DNA from: Caldisericia bacterium
GTDB lineage: Bacteria; Caldisericota; Caldisericia; UBA6126; JAGPKI01
NCBI GenBank assembly: GCA_018054005.1
Contig: JAGPKI010000010.1
Location: 1-22,215, forward strand
Direction of reading: 5' to 3'
DNA length: 22,215 bases
The position numbers were made by a program, and so were the translations under genes. Each line of letters begins with the position of its first letter. Positions within the stretch are counted from its first letter, which is position 1. Of the stretch, positions 15,618 to 22,215 are shown in pieces. The notes below the pieces were generated by a model that was not told the DNA's origin, searched no databases, and was given only the letters and a program-made list of their open reading frames with translations.

Positions 15618-18600
15618 ATTGATCGACCTCCTTTTTTATTATATGTCTGAAAATATTTATCGTATCAAGAAAAAAACCATTCTCTAAGGAATATAAAATA
15701 AAACATCTTTTTTCTTCTCGTAAACTCTCCCATTTCTTCCCAAAAGCATCTTTTAGGGTTGCTTCTGCAAATTTTCTAAAGACAATTTGTTTATTATTAT
15801 CATCAACATTTCTCCATTCTCTTAGTTTTGTAGTAAGCGCTTCTTCAATGAAATTAATTTGAGAAGTTGAAAGATTTGACAAAATCTCCCATAGTTCAAG
15901 GATCTCAGAGATTTGGTAAAAATAAACTGGCCTCGCACTAAATAAATTGTAGTCGTCATCGCCTCTTTTTTTGCCTTTATAATAGATCTTGTATCTATCG
16001 ACGTTTCCCAAGAGTAGATCAAAGTCAAAATATCCTGGGCAAAGAGAATAAATATTTCCGTTAGATACCGGGGATAAATCATCAAGAGTATATTTCCCTT
16101 TCTCATTGATTGGATAAAAACCATAATATTTATCATTTCTTATTCCATCGATATTCCACCAGGGACTCAGTTTGACAGGTTTTTTAAACTCTTCTCCTTC
16201 AAGCATTCTACTTTCCGCATTAAGAAGGATATAAAGTGGAAATTTCCTATTTGCTACCAAAAGTTTAAGATTTAATGGTAATTTGCCAATGACTTTTCCA
16301 AATTTTTCGTTATAGAGTTTTGTTATTAGTTCAATGATTTTTATAGAATCTAAAGCTGGAGCTATTAGGCGAAGTGAAAGTGGAGATTTGTTTATCTCAA
16401 TAAACGGATAATATTTTTCTGTTTGTATTTTTACAACTTCAACTTTTTTTTCACTGATTAATAAATTGTCATCCGGCTTATCTTCCCGAGCAAGATGTTT
16501 AAATCCATTATTTAATGCCTCTTTGACTGCTTCTTCTCCAGTTTTGTCATTAAACTTAAATTTCTCAAGAGATTCTATTGTATAGAATTCTCCGCTTTTT
16601 ATGTGGAAAACAAGAAGTGTTTCAGGTGTCAAATTCTCTATTTTAATAACAAATGGCATATCATTTATATTAATTTGATTTGACTTCAGTTTGGATTTTA
16701 AATCATTATCATTTACAGAAAACTTTATTCGTGTCCATTTATCCCTATACAGATTAGATTTGATTTTCTGAATTATTAGATCAAAAAATTCTTCTGCCTC
16801 TCGCCATATTCTATACAAGCGAGCAGGAGATGGGTTTTGAGTGAAAAGATAAGTTGCCAAATTTTCTTTGGTTAAATCAGATTGAATTCTTTCTTTGATG
16901 TTATTTAAATGTTTGTTTAATTCTCTCTCAGATATATTAACATCCTGAAAGAAGGTAAATAAAACTCCTGCCTTCTTTTTCTTATCAGAATTCTGGTTTT
17001 TAATAACCTCTTCTAACAGTGAATGAACAGTTTCCTTATTTGGTTGAATTGTCCAACTAATTCCCGCCTCTTTTAATAGTTGAAGAGTATTTTTCTCTAC
17101 TTCCGTTTTCTTTCCATTAAACCAATCTTCAAAGCTCTGCGAATAAATCGTTCCAATCATCGTTCCATCAAGCCATTTATCAAGATTAAAATTAAGAGAA
17201 ATCAAAGCTATTCTATTGTTTTTGTCCGCTACATCATCAATCCATATTGTTCTCTCGCTATCATTTAGCCAATCTGGTAATCTCCCTTTCTTTCTACCAT
17301 CACAAACATCACATCTTTCCTTATCTTCATATTTTGGTCTTATCTTACAAATTGGGCAAACATCCTGCCCTTTTTTAGGTATATCAATTTCAGGATTTTT
17401 AAAAAATTCTTTTGGCATTTCCTCAACAAACAGGGTTGGAGTTATCTTTGATATTTTTCTCTTTTCAGAAGAAGATTTTATTTCTTTCGTTATAGCAGTT
17501 AACGATGACATTGCCTCACTTAAACTGAAGATCGGCCATAATTCGTTTTGGCTCATATCATAAAATATCTTCAATGCCTCATCTGCACATTCTTTAGCAA
17601 GTATCTCTGAATTATCATCTAAATCGGGAAATGTGAAGTAGATTCCATTTGTGTCCTCATAAATTGCATTTCCTATAGGAATCTCATCTTCAAACTTTGC
17701 TTTTAATTTCTCTTTAATGTCTTCAATAATCTTACCTCTTGCTTGAATATCTGCTATTTCTATTCCTTTGTTTATAAATTCAATGCCATTCCACAAAATA
17801 CTAAATATTCTCCATTTCATTTCGGTGTTACCATGGTCAATACTCGCTCCACATACAATAGCTGCTAAAGCAGATTTAAATAGTGATGCTGTTGAATAGG
17901 AATGGTCCCAAAGAGTTACATCGTTTGATGGAATTCTTGTTTCTCCAAGTGCATGAGAAAATAATGTTTTGAGATTTTCTATTATAGATTTTCTAAAGCA
18001 ACTTAAATCCATTGTTTTGGCTATATAATTTTTAAATAGCCCCATCAGATTATCTTCAAGATCATTAAATCTCTTTTGTAGGCAATTTAGGTCAATCTTT
18101 TCTTTTGAATAGCCAAATGGCGAAGAGATTACTGTATCTTCAGTAGATTGCTTCTTCCTCACTATGCCCTTATCATCTGCAGAATCTTTTCTATCACAGC
18201 GCTGTAAAGCTTTTAGAAGATTACTTTTAGTATTATGATGATGTTCTTTAATTAGATCATAAACTGTATTTTCATCATTATTTAGTTTTATTTTGAGTTT
18301 TTCATCTTTAAAATAATTAAGAAGTTGAGCATTTATGAATTCATCAATATCAGCATGATGAGGTAGGCCTCTTATGTTTTCTAAAGACTGTTTTTTTATA
18401 AAATTAGGATGTAATTTCCCAATATCATGGAGCAATGCCCCGATTTCTCCTTTTAGTATTGTTTCTCTTTTATTCTTTATTATTTCAAAATACATTTTTC
18501 TCACCCCTTCAAGAACAACTGAAAACACATTATTAAAATCTGGAAGAGCCTTTAGTTGATGTTTAAGCGAGTTTTCCCAAGCATACTTAAAATCATCCTT

Positions 18601-19263
18601 TCTCATATCTAAATCCTTTATGTCCACTTCAACATTCTTCAATTTGAATTTTTGATGTAAGATATTAAGAGTCCTTCTCCTATCTATATTGTTCCACAAA
18701 AACCATACATCATACAAATCCCTTGGTCGCGTTCTTTGAAAAAGACTTCGTACTTTCTCTGCTACTATTTCATCAAGAGAATATACTTTTATTTCAGCAT
18801 TTAAATCATCTGAGTATGGATGAATTATCTTTCTTGTGTATAAAGGTAATAATATTTCTTCATTTTTGAATTTTGTTATGTCTATTTTTATTCTTGTTCT
18901 GCTTTCACCTCTCTGCATAATTTGAAAATAAACATCCATTTCAAACCCATTATCGTTTTCGTCGATGCTAATATCATCGCTAAAATTTATACCACTTTCT
19001 TCTTTTGCTTTCTTTACAGATTCTTTAATTAAAAACTCCAGGTTTTCTTTATTCTCTTCTTCTAAAAGACTAAAATCAAGGTCATCGGAAAACCTATAAT
19101 TGCCAATATAGACTTTCTTTATACCTGTTCCTCCTTTTAAAGCTATGCTTGGAAAAGAAGAGAGGAGCTTAAGTAGCCAATTTTGAGCATAATCTCTCTC
19201 AATTGTTGATACAGGAACTCCGTTTTCTCTTGATTTTTCTTTAATCTCTATTTGTGTGATCAT
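15610..19263 (-). CDS. csx11: Fusion of AbiEii nucleotidyltransferase toxin and Csx11/Cas10-like type III CRISPR large subunit
   Basis: Residues 1-~256 are a full AbiEii (DUF1814) toxin: ALKGGTGIKK (GGT 44-46), R57-F-S-D-D61-L-D63-F, third acid Asp128 in IKIDIT, and SLDEIVAEKVRSLFQR / RPRDLYDVWFL (162-189). Such enzymes transfer nucleotides, in MenT3 to tRNA ends. From 257 the protein reads as Csx11, a Cas10-family large subunit of Cmr complexes: HD part LLHDIGKLHPNF (His279-Asp280), HHAD, WDHS (452-455); zinc finger CPIC...CDVC (636-654); IWIDDVAD and LDKWLDG; NPSPARLYRIW (810-820); IAPALDS / GKLPLNL / PLYILLNAESRML (palm-like); FDFDLL and LELWEILSNLSTSQ near the end. No GGDD is present. There is no linker. 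The gene overlaps abiEi by four bases (ATGA) and cmr4 by eight. Met257 has its own Shine-Dalgarno. Domain calls are strong; the joint function is inference. Confidence 0.88.
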   Translation of the reverse strand: MITQIEIKEKSRENGVPVSTIERDYAQNWLLKLLSSFPSIALKGGTGIKKVYIGNYRFSDDLDFSLLEEENKENLEFLIKESVKKAKEESGINFSDDISIDENDNGFEMDVYFQIMQRGESRTRIKIDITKFKNEEILLPLYTRKIIHPYSDDLNAEIKVYSLDEIVAEKVRSLFQRTRPRDLYDVWFLWNNIDRRRTLNILHQKFKLKNVEVDIKDLDMRKDDFKYAWENSLKHQLKALPDFNNVFSVVLEGVRKMYFEIIKNKRETILKGEIGALLHDIGKLHPNFIKKQSLENIRGLPHHADIDEFINAQLLNYFKDEKLKIKLNNDENTVYDLIKEHHHNTKSNLLKALQRCDRKDSADDKGIVRKKQSTEDTVISSPFGYSKEKIDLNCLQKRFNDLEDNLMGLFKNYIAKTMDLSCFRKSIIENLKTLFSHALGETRIPSNDVTLWDHSYSTASLFKSALAAIVCGASIDHGNTEMKWRIFSILWNGIEFINKGIEIADIQARGKIIEDIKEKLKAKFEDEIPIGNAIYEDTNGIYFTFPDLDDNSEILAKECADEALKIFYDMSQNELWPIFSLSEAMSSLTAITKEIKSSSEKRKISKITPTLFVEEMPKEFFKNPEIDIPKKGQDVCPICKIRPKYEDKERCDVCDGRKKGRLPDWLNDSERTIWIDDVADKNNRIALISLNFNLDKWLDGTMIGTIYSQSFEDWFNGKKTEVEKNTLQLLKEAGISWTIQPNKETVHSLLEEVIKNQNSDKKKKAGVLFTFFQDVNISERELNKHLNNIKERIQSDLTKENLATYLFTQNPSPARLYRIWREAEEFFDLIIQKIKSNLYRDKWTRIKFSVNDNDLKSKLKSNQININDMPFVIKIENLTPETLLVFHIKSGEFYTIESLEKFKFNDKTGEEAVKEALNNGFKHLAREDKPDDNLLISEKKVEVVKIQTEKYYPFIEINKSPLSLRLIAPALDSIKIIELITKLYNEKFGKVIGKLPLNLKLLVANRKFPLYILLNAESRMLEGEEFKKPVKLSPWWNIDGIRNDKYYGFYPINEKGKYTLDDLSPVSNGNIYSLCPGYFDFDLLLGNVDRYKIYYKGKKRGDDDYNLFSARPVYFYQISEILELWEILSNLSTSQINFIEEALTTKLREWRNVDDNNKQIVFRKFAEATLKDAFGKKWESLREEKRCFILYSLENGFFLDTINIFRHIIKKEVDQYE
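18493..18510 (-). promoter_or_regulatory. Internal ribosome binding site and ATG at the AbiEii-Csx11 junction
   Basis: Within the fusion gene, GAAGGGGTG (18502-18510) stands six bases before an in-frame ATG (18493-18495, Met257). The ATG is exactly where stand-alone Csx11 proteins begin (MYFEIIKNKRETIL, then the HD motif). It could start a free Csx11, or be the relic of a formerly separate gene. Confidence 0.6.
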
Positions 19264-20018
19264 TCCAATGACCCCAGAACCTTTTCATCCAGATTTATGA
19301 TCAACCTCCATTTTGCATTTTTAAATCCTTTCTTTGGCATTGCAGGATCAAGATAAAGGTAATTTCTTGTGTCAATCTTAGGAAGTGAAATATCCAGCTG
19401 CAATAAATCACCCAGATACCCGAGTCTTCTTATTACAGCTGAATTTCCAATTTTATTGGCATAATTAATTAATTTATCTTTATCAAACTCACCATTTTTT
19501 AAAGCTTTTGCTACCTCTATAATTCCACCACAATATTGAGGTTTATCAATACAATCTATAACTGTCTTTTCTCTATCCGTTATATTTATCTGTGTCTCTT
19601 CTATCCACTCTTTTCTGACGCCAAAAAATTTTGTTTCTTTAATTTTAACGATTTTATATTTAACTCCGAAAACCTCTTTCTCTTGTTCTTTTCTTCTTGA
19701 AGTAGTCTGAATAAAGATAGTGTTTGGTATCTGTTCGGTCATCCCATAAAAATTTAGGGCACTCCAGTAAGCTATACAGTAAGGATTTACTAATAACGAA
19801 CCTATGACAAATTCATTTAAAGTATATTTATTCTTTTTAGCACCGAGAGGAACAATCGTATATTTCCCTTTTTCTATTCTTTCAATCCATCCTTTTTTCT
19901 CAAGACGAGAAAGAACTGTCCAAAGAACATTACTAGGAAGATTTGAAATCTTAAGTGCCTCTCCAAAAGTAAAAATATTTCCTTTCTTTGATAATTCATC
20001 AAGTAATTTTATTCTCAT
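19260..20018 (-). CDS. abiEi: AbiEi-family antitoxin/repressor
   Basis: The 252-residue protein has an N-terminal winged helix (1-57: FTFGEALKISNLPSNVLWTVLSRLEKKGWIERIEKGKYTI), then the AbiEi core: YWSALNFYGMTEQIPNTIFI, and the signature ITDREKTVIDCIDKPQYCGG (146-165) followed by RRLGYLGDLL. In Streptococcus agalactiae AbiEi represses the abiE operon and neutralises AbiEii without a stable complex (type IV). Here it sits between the cmr6-like gene and the AbiEii-Csx11 fusion, overlapping each by four bases (ATGA), so antitoxin and toxin fusion are made from one CRISPR transcript. The usual abiEi promoter region is gone because the gene is embedded; any repression would have to act at the operon promoter, which lies beyond the window or inside the transposase gene. 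All domains look intact. Confidence 0.9.
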   Translation of the reverse strand: MRIKLLDELSKKGNIFTFGEALKISNLPSNVLWTVLSRLEKKGWIERIEKGKYTIVPLGAKKNKYTLNEFVIGSLLVNPYCIAYWSALNFYGMTEQIPNTIFIQTTSRRKEQEKEVFGVKYKIVKIKETKFFGVRKEWIEETQINITDREKTVIDCIDKPQYCGGIIEVAKALKNGEFDKDKLINYANKIGNSAVIRRLGYLGDLLQLDISLPKIDTRNYLYLDPAMPKKGFKNAKWRLIINLDEKVLGSLE

Positions 20019-20863
20019 TCTTTCACACCAACCTTAACATTATTGTTCAGTTTGGTGTATAAAATTGAGAAGATTTCCTTTTTATTTTCAGGTTCAGGGT
20101 AAACTTCAACTTCATTCTCACTTAGCCATTCAATCACACCAAATCCTGATGTTTTCTTTGCCGAAAATCCATAAGTATAAAACATCAACTTCAATGCCTC
20201 AGCAAGAAATTTTAAATCATCATCTATCTGCTCTTTCTTGAAATCTTCTCCTTTTGGGTATGGAACATAAAGAAGATAAAATTCCCCTTTATTGCCGGGT
20301 TTCATAACTTCAAGAGGTATAGGTCCCCTTTTAGTGGGTGTTCTTGTATCTCTTTTTAATGGAGTGATAACATCTCTTACTGCTTCATTTTCAAAGAATG
20401 TTGGGAAGAAGTAAAGCCTGCCCCTTAATGCTTCATCTTCTCCAGATTCAGAACCAAAAAGTCTCTTGATAATAACTTCTTTCTCGTCTTTCCCATCCCG
20501 ATCAACTCTTCTACTAGCAAATCTCAAATGTCCTTTCCAGGTAGAAGGTTTTATCGTTGGTAGCCCTGTAAATTTATCCCTAACAATTGGATTTTCAAAA
20601 ATTTTGGGATTTTCAAAAATTTTGTCATCAATAATATGAAATTCTCCTTCATCTTTACTTGTATATGACTTTTTGAGAGTAAAAGAGATTTTGAGAAGAA
20701 CAGAATCCTTAGGCAGGTTTTTTAAATCTTCAGGTTTAGGATAAAAACCATTTATATCATCTTTATCATCTTGCTTAATTTTATTTAATATTTCTTTTTT
20801 CTTCCGTGCAAGTTCTAAATCTTTATAGCTTTTTGCCTCTGATAGATAATAATCATGTATCAT
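20015..20863 (-). CDS. cmr6: CRISPR RAMP protein, Cmr6-like Cas7
   Basis: The 282-residue protein shows the Cas7/Cmr6 layout: DKFTGLPTIKPSTWKGHLRF (the 'G-x-P-x-I-x-x-S-x-KG-x-LR' motif), RLFGSE, GRLYFFPTFF, VITPLKRDTRTPTKRGPIPLE, LLYVPYP, and a final YGFSAKKTSGFG Gly-rich loop. In Cmr complexes Cmr6 sits at the crRNA 3' end beside Cmr1. The N-terminal ~70 residues are a less usual charged extension that includes a recent 6-codon duplication (KIFENP twice). It overlaps cmr1 and abiEi by four bases each. Cmr6 is the best fit; a Csm3/Cmr4-like second Cas7 is the alternative. Confidence 0.78.
   Translation of the reverse strand: MIHDYYLSEAKSYKDLELARKKKEILNKIKQDDKDDINGFYPKPEDLKNLPKDSVLLKISFTLKKSYTSKDEGEFHIIDDKIFENPKIFENPIVRDKFTGLPTIKPSTWKGHLRFASRRVDRDGKDEKEVIIKRLFGSESGEDEALRGRLYFFPTFFENEAVRDVITPLKRDTRTPTKRGPIPLEVMKPGNKGEFYLLYVPYPKGEDFKKEQIDDDLKFLAEALKLMFYTYGFSAKKTSGFGVIEWLSENEVEVYPEPENKKEIFSILYTKLNNNVKVGVKE
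20589..20624 (-). repeat. Perfect 18-bp tandem duplication in the cmr6-like gene
   Basis: Two exact copies of an 18-bp unit (20589-20606, 20607-20624) encode the six residues KIFENP twice. They lie in the charged N-terminal part before the RAMP fold, where length change is probably tolerated. Perfect identity suggests a recent event. Confidence 0.9.
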
Positions 20864-21903
20864 TTTAATTCCTCCAAGATTTCTTTACCTGTTTTTAATC
20901 TTACATCACTTTTATTCAATACTTTCTTAATACTATCAAAAATTGTGCTTAATTCTTCCTCGTTTCTCACATATCCAAAGACTTTTTTGGGACTTTCAAA
21001 TGAGAATATCTTCTTACTGGCGCTTTCTTCAGAAGGCACCTTTCCGCCAAGCCATTTATCAAAATCGTTAGCTTCTGGTAGATACTTTTTAGGATTACTT
21101 GAATTTCTCTTTACAATTTCATTTAGCTGTTTACGATTTAAATATGTCTCCTCAATAATCCAGTAAAAATTAAAATTAAACCAATCTGGCTTGTTTTTAT
21201 TAATCTTTTCTCTATTCTTATTTAATAAAGACCTTATATTGTGAATGTCTGACAAAGAATTCTCCCATTGGTTTAAATCTCCATAATCTTCAATTTTTAT
21301 CAATCCATAGGAGGTTCCCCATTTACCGTCAGGTTTCCATGTTGTTCTACCACCTATTACGCCATAGTTTTCGATAAGCCACAGAGTTTTTTTAAATAAC
21401 CACTTTTGTTCGGGTGATAAATCGAAAAGAAAAAACAACTTAAGATTAAAAGTAGTATTTGGTTTTAATCCGCAAGCAGGACCTTTCCCTTTATTTATAT
21501 CCTTTTCGTCAATTCCGCTAACTTCCAATCTAAATCTTCTACTCCAGCCTGTGCAACCAAATAACTGACATGCAGGACAAATTTGGTTATCCAGTGCTTC
21601 CTGAATAGTTTTGCCTGTGCTTATAACTTTCTTAAATTTCTTTTGGTCTAAATTACATCTTTTTGGCTCCTCCTCAGATGTTGGGTCACAAGCATAACCT
21701 CCAAAACCTCTTATCAATGCTTCATACCACCATCTTAAGCTTCCAATAATGCCAGTTTCTCTCAATGTAGTTTTTTCTCTATTGGCGTCTCCAGTCCATA
21801 TGTAGGTTAAAGCTTTAATTTTAACGGTAAATTGCCTCATATTATCTATAGTTTTACTTGTATCGTCAAATTTTGAACTGAAAAAATTATTCGTTTGACT
21901 CAT
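20860..21903 (-). CDS. cmr1: CRISPR type III-B RAMP protein Cmr1 (Cas7)
   Basis: The 347-residue protein has the Cmr1 hallmark near residues 32-74: LTYIWTGDANREKTTLRETG, then GSLRWWYEALIRGFGGYACD. Next come ICPACQLFGCTGWSRRFRLE (cysteine-rich, ~112-131) and GGRTTWKP. Cmr1 caps the 3' end of the crRNA filament together with Cmr6. It is the first cas gene of the operon here. Its ATG overlaps the TGA of the preceding transposase-derived ORF (ATGA), and the Shine-Dalgarno GAGGAGGGAG lies in the last codons of that ORF, so translation may be coupled to it. Confidence 0.9.
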   Translation of the reverse strand: MSQTNNFFSSKFDDTSKTIDNMRQFTVKIKALTYIWTGDANREKTTLRETGIIGSLRWWYEALIRGFGGYACDPTSEEEPKRCNLDQKKFKKVISTGKTIQEALDNQICPACQLFGCTGWSRRFRLEVSGIDEKDINKGKGPACGLKPNTTFNLKLFFLFDLSPEQKWLFKKTLWLIENYGVIGGRTTWKPDGKWGTSYGLIKIEDYGDLNQWENSLSDIHNIRSLLNKNREKINKNKPDWFNFNFYWIIEETYLNRKQLNEIVKRNSSNPKKYLPEANDFDKWLGGKVPSEESASKKIFSFESPKKVFGYVRNEEELSTIFDSIKKVLNKSDVRLKTGKEILEELK

Positions 21904-22215
21904 TTTGCAACTCCCTCCTCAATTAATCTTATCTCTTCATCTGTCAAACCATATAATTTGTAGACAAGCTGGTCGATTTGGTGTTCGTATTCTTGTGGTA
22001 GCATAGACATTCCTGTCTGTGCAATGCTTGTCTGGGTGTACTTATTATCCACAGGCAAGAATGCCTGTGTTACGATTTGTGGGAATGTCTGTGTAATGTT
22101 ATTAGATATATAAAGCCAGTATTTATCACTTGGCAAATTAGCCCTAATAGGATTGTTAACAATGTAACGAATGAAGTAAAAATATTCCTTTTCGTTGCGA
22201 ACAATATGATCATAG
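21900..22215 (-). CDS. REP-associated tyrosine (Y1) transposase, C-terminal part, with added REP-like and TaqI-type tail; partial
   Basis: The frame enters from the right edge and ends at TGA 21900. It begins YDHIVRNEKEYFYFIRYIVNNPIRANL, the conserved end of the Y1_Tnp domain in RAYTs (x-YDHIIRNE...YI-x-NNP-x-x-x-x-L). The catalytic tyrosine and HUH motif lie outside the window. After ~35 residues the sequence leaves the family: TQAFLPVDN and AQTGMSMLPQE are translations of REP-like palindromes, and the last 28 residues (HQIDQLVYKLYGLTDEEIRLIEEG) are the TaqI/Eco57I-type restriction tail also found at 3991-4107. A TTG inside (22134-22136) could be mistaken for a start; the frame is open beyond it. 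RAYTs mobilise REP hairpins. The stop overlaps the cmr1 start. Confidence 0.75.
   Translation of the reverse strand, partial: YDHIVRNEKEYFYFIRYIVNNPIRANLPSDKYWLYISNNITQTFPQIVTQAFLPVDNKYTQTSIAQTGMSMLPQEYEHQIDQLVYKLYGLTDEEIRLIEEGVAK
21921..21983 (-). repeat. Copy C of the TaqI-tail coding module
   Basis: 63 bp, 57 identical to copy A (4006-4068); it encodes the end of the transposase-derived ORF. Of the three copies, this one is attached to a mobile-element gene, so it may be the donor. Confidence 0.8.
22005..22069. repeat. REP-like palindromes inside the transposase tail
   Basis: CACAGGCA-AGAA-TGCCTGTG (22050-22069) is a perfect 8-bp stem with a 4-nt loop. AGACA-TTCC-TGTCT (22005-22018) is a second, related 5-bp stem, and a half-copy (GGGAATGTCTGTG) follows at 22081. 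They are translated in the open frame rather than lying between genes. Confidence 0.75.

Noticed and set aside
15303..15650. Plus-strand frame across the cmr4 start
   Set aside because: It is a shadow of cmr4 with no Shine-Dalgarno and a low-complexity hydrophobic translation.
17007..17010. Possible cyclase motif GDDD near the end of Csx11 (residues 1101-1104, about 15952-15963) as a degenerate GGDD
   Set aside because: It sits in the C-terminal domain after the FDFDLL segment, far past the palm-like part, and lacks the hydrophobic strand context of GGDD. It is just an acidic loop.
21900..22136. A separate 78-residue gene starting at TTG 22136
   Set aside because: The frame is open to the window edge and the upstream codons encode conserved Y1 transposase residues, so the TTG is internal.
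1..22215. tRNA or rRNA genes, riboswitches, or a CRISPR array
   Set aside because: None of the conserved tRNA loop sequences, rRNA cores, riboswitch patterns or spaced repeats were found on reading both strands; tRNAscan-SE, Infernal and CRISPR finders were not run.

Overview
This is an AT-rich stretch of bacterial DNA: it carries an RpoD-type sigma factor and Shine-Dalgarno sites of the GGAGGT kind. It is dense in defence, toxin-antitoxin and mobile-element remnants. Nothing fixes the species. The low GC, the Csx11-type CRISPR effector and the dispersed palindromic repeats (REP-like) together suggest an uncultured or anaerobic bacterial lineage, which is inference. No tRNA, rRNA, CRISPR array or cas1/cas2 gene is visible.

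Left part (1-3641). A RecQ-like DEAH helicase with a long unknown C-terminal region runs leftward off the window edge, behind a perfect 25-bp palindrome. Next come a small DUF2283 protein and, divergent from it, a Phd-type antitoxin and PIN-domain toxin pair whose reading frames overlap at TTGA. A perfect 13-bp inverted repeat sits in front of the antitoxin. The gene-poor stretch 3642-3990 holds degenerate REP-like palindromes.

Middle-left part (3991-7985). A leftward operon encodes a sigma-70 factor with extra domains at both ends (an N-terminal DnaB_N-like helical part and C-terminal HARE-HTH-like winged helices), a small HTH protein, a GHKL (Hsp90/MutL/histidine-kinase fold) ATPase and a 38-residue ORF. 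That last ORF matches the C-terminal tail of TaqI/Eco57I-type restriction enzymes. A plausible promoter with an operator-like inverted repeat lies ahead of it.

Middle part (8148-13288). A YhaO/SbcD-type metallophosphoesterase and a YhaN-type (SbcC/Rad50-like) ATPase form an overlapping pair; the ATPase has two predicted membrane segments where Rad50 has its zinc hook. Upstream lie two remnants: a decayed PIN-domain gene and a second copy of the TaqI-type tail.

Right part (13408-22215). A tightly overlapping leftward type III-B (Cmr) operon runs cmr1, cmr6-like, abiEi, abiEii-csx11, cmr4, cmr5 and a further RAMP gene. The standout is the 1217-residue protein. Its first ~256 residues are a complete AbiEii nucleotidyltransferase toxin with all catalytic motifs, fused without a linker to a Csx11/Cas10-like large subunit. 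The gene directly before it is abiEi, the cognate antitoxin/repressor family. So a type IV (AbiE) toxin-antitoxin pair has been built into a type III CRISPR effector complex. A strong internal Shine-Dalgarno and ATG at the fusion junction could also make free Csx11. The Csx11 part shows no GGDD cyclase motif, so the nucleotidyltransferase is a candidate replacement for cyclic-oligoadenylate signalling (inference). The operon begins by overlapping (ATGA) the stop of a partial REP-associated tyrosine transposase. The tail of that transposase contains REP-like palindromes and the third copy of the TaqI-type tail module.
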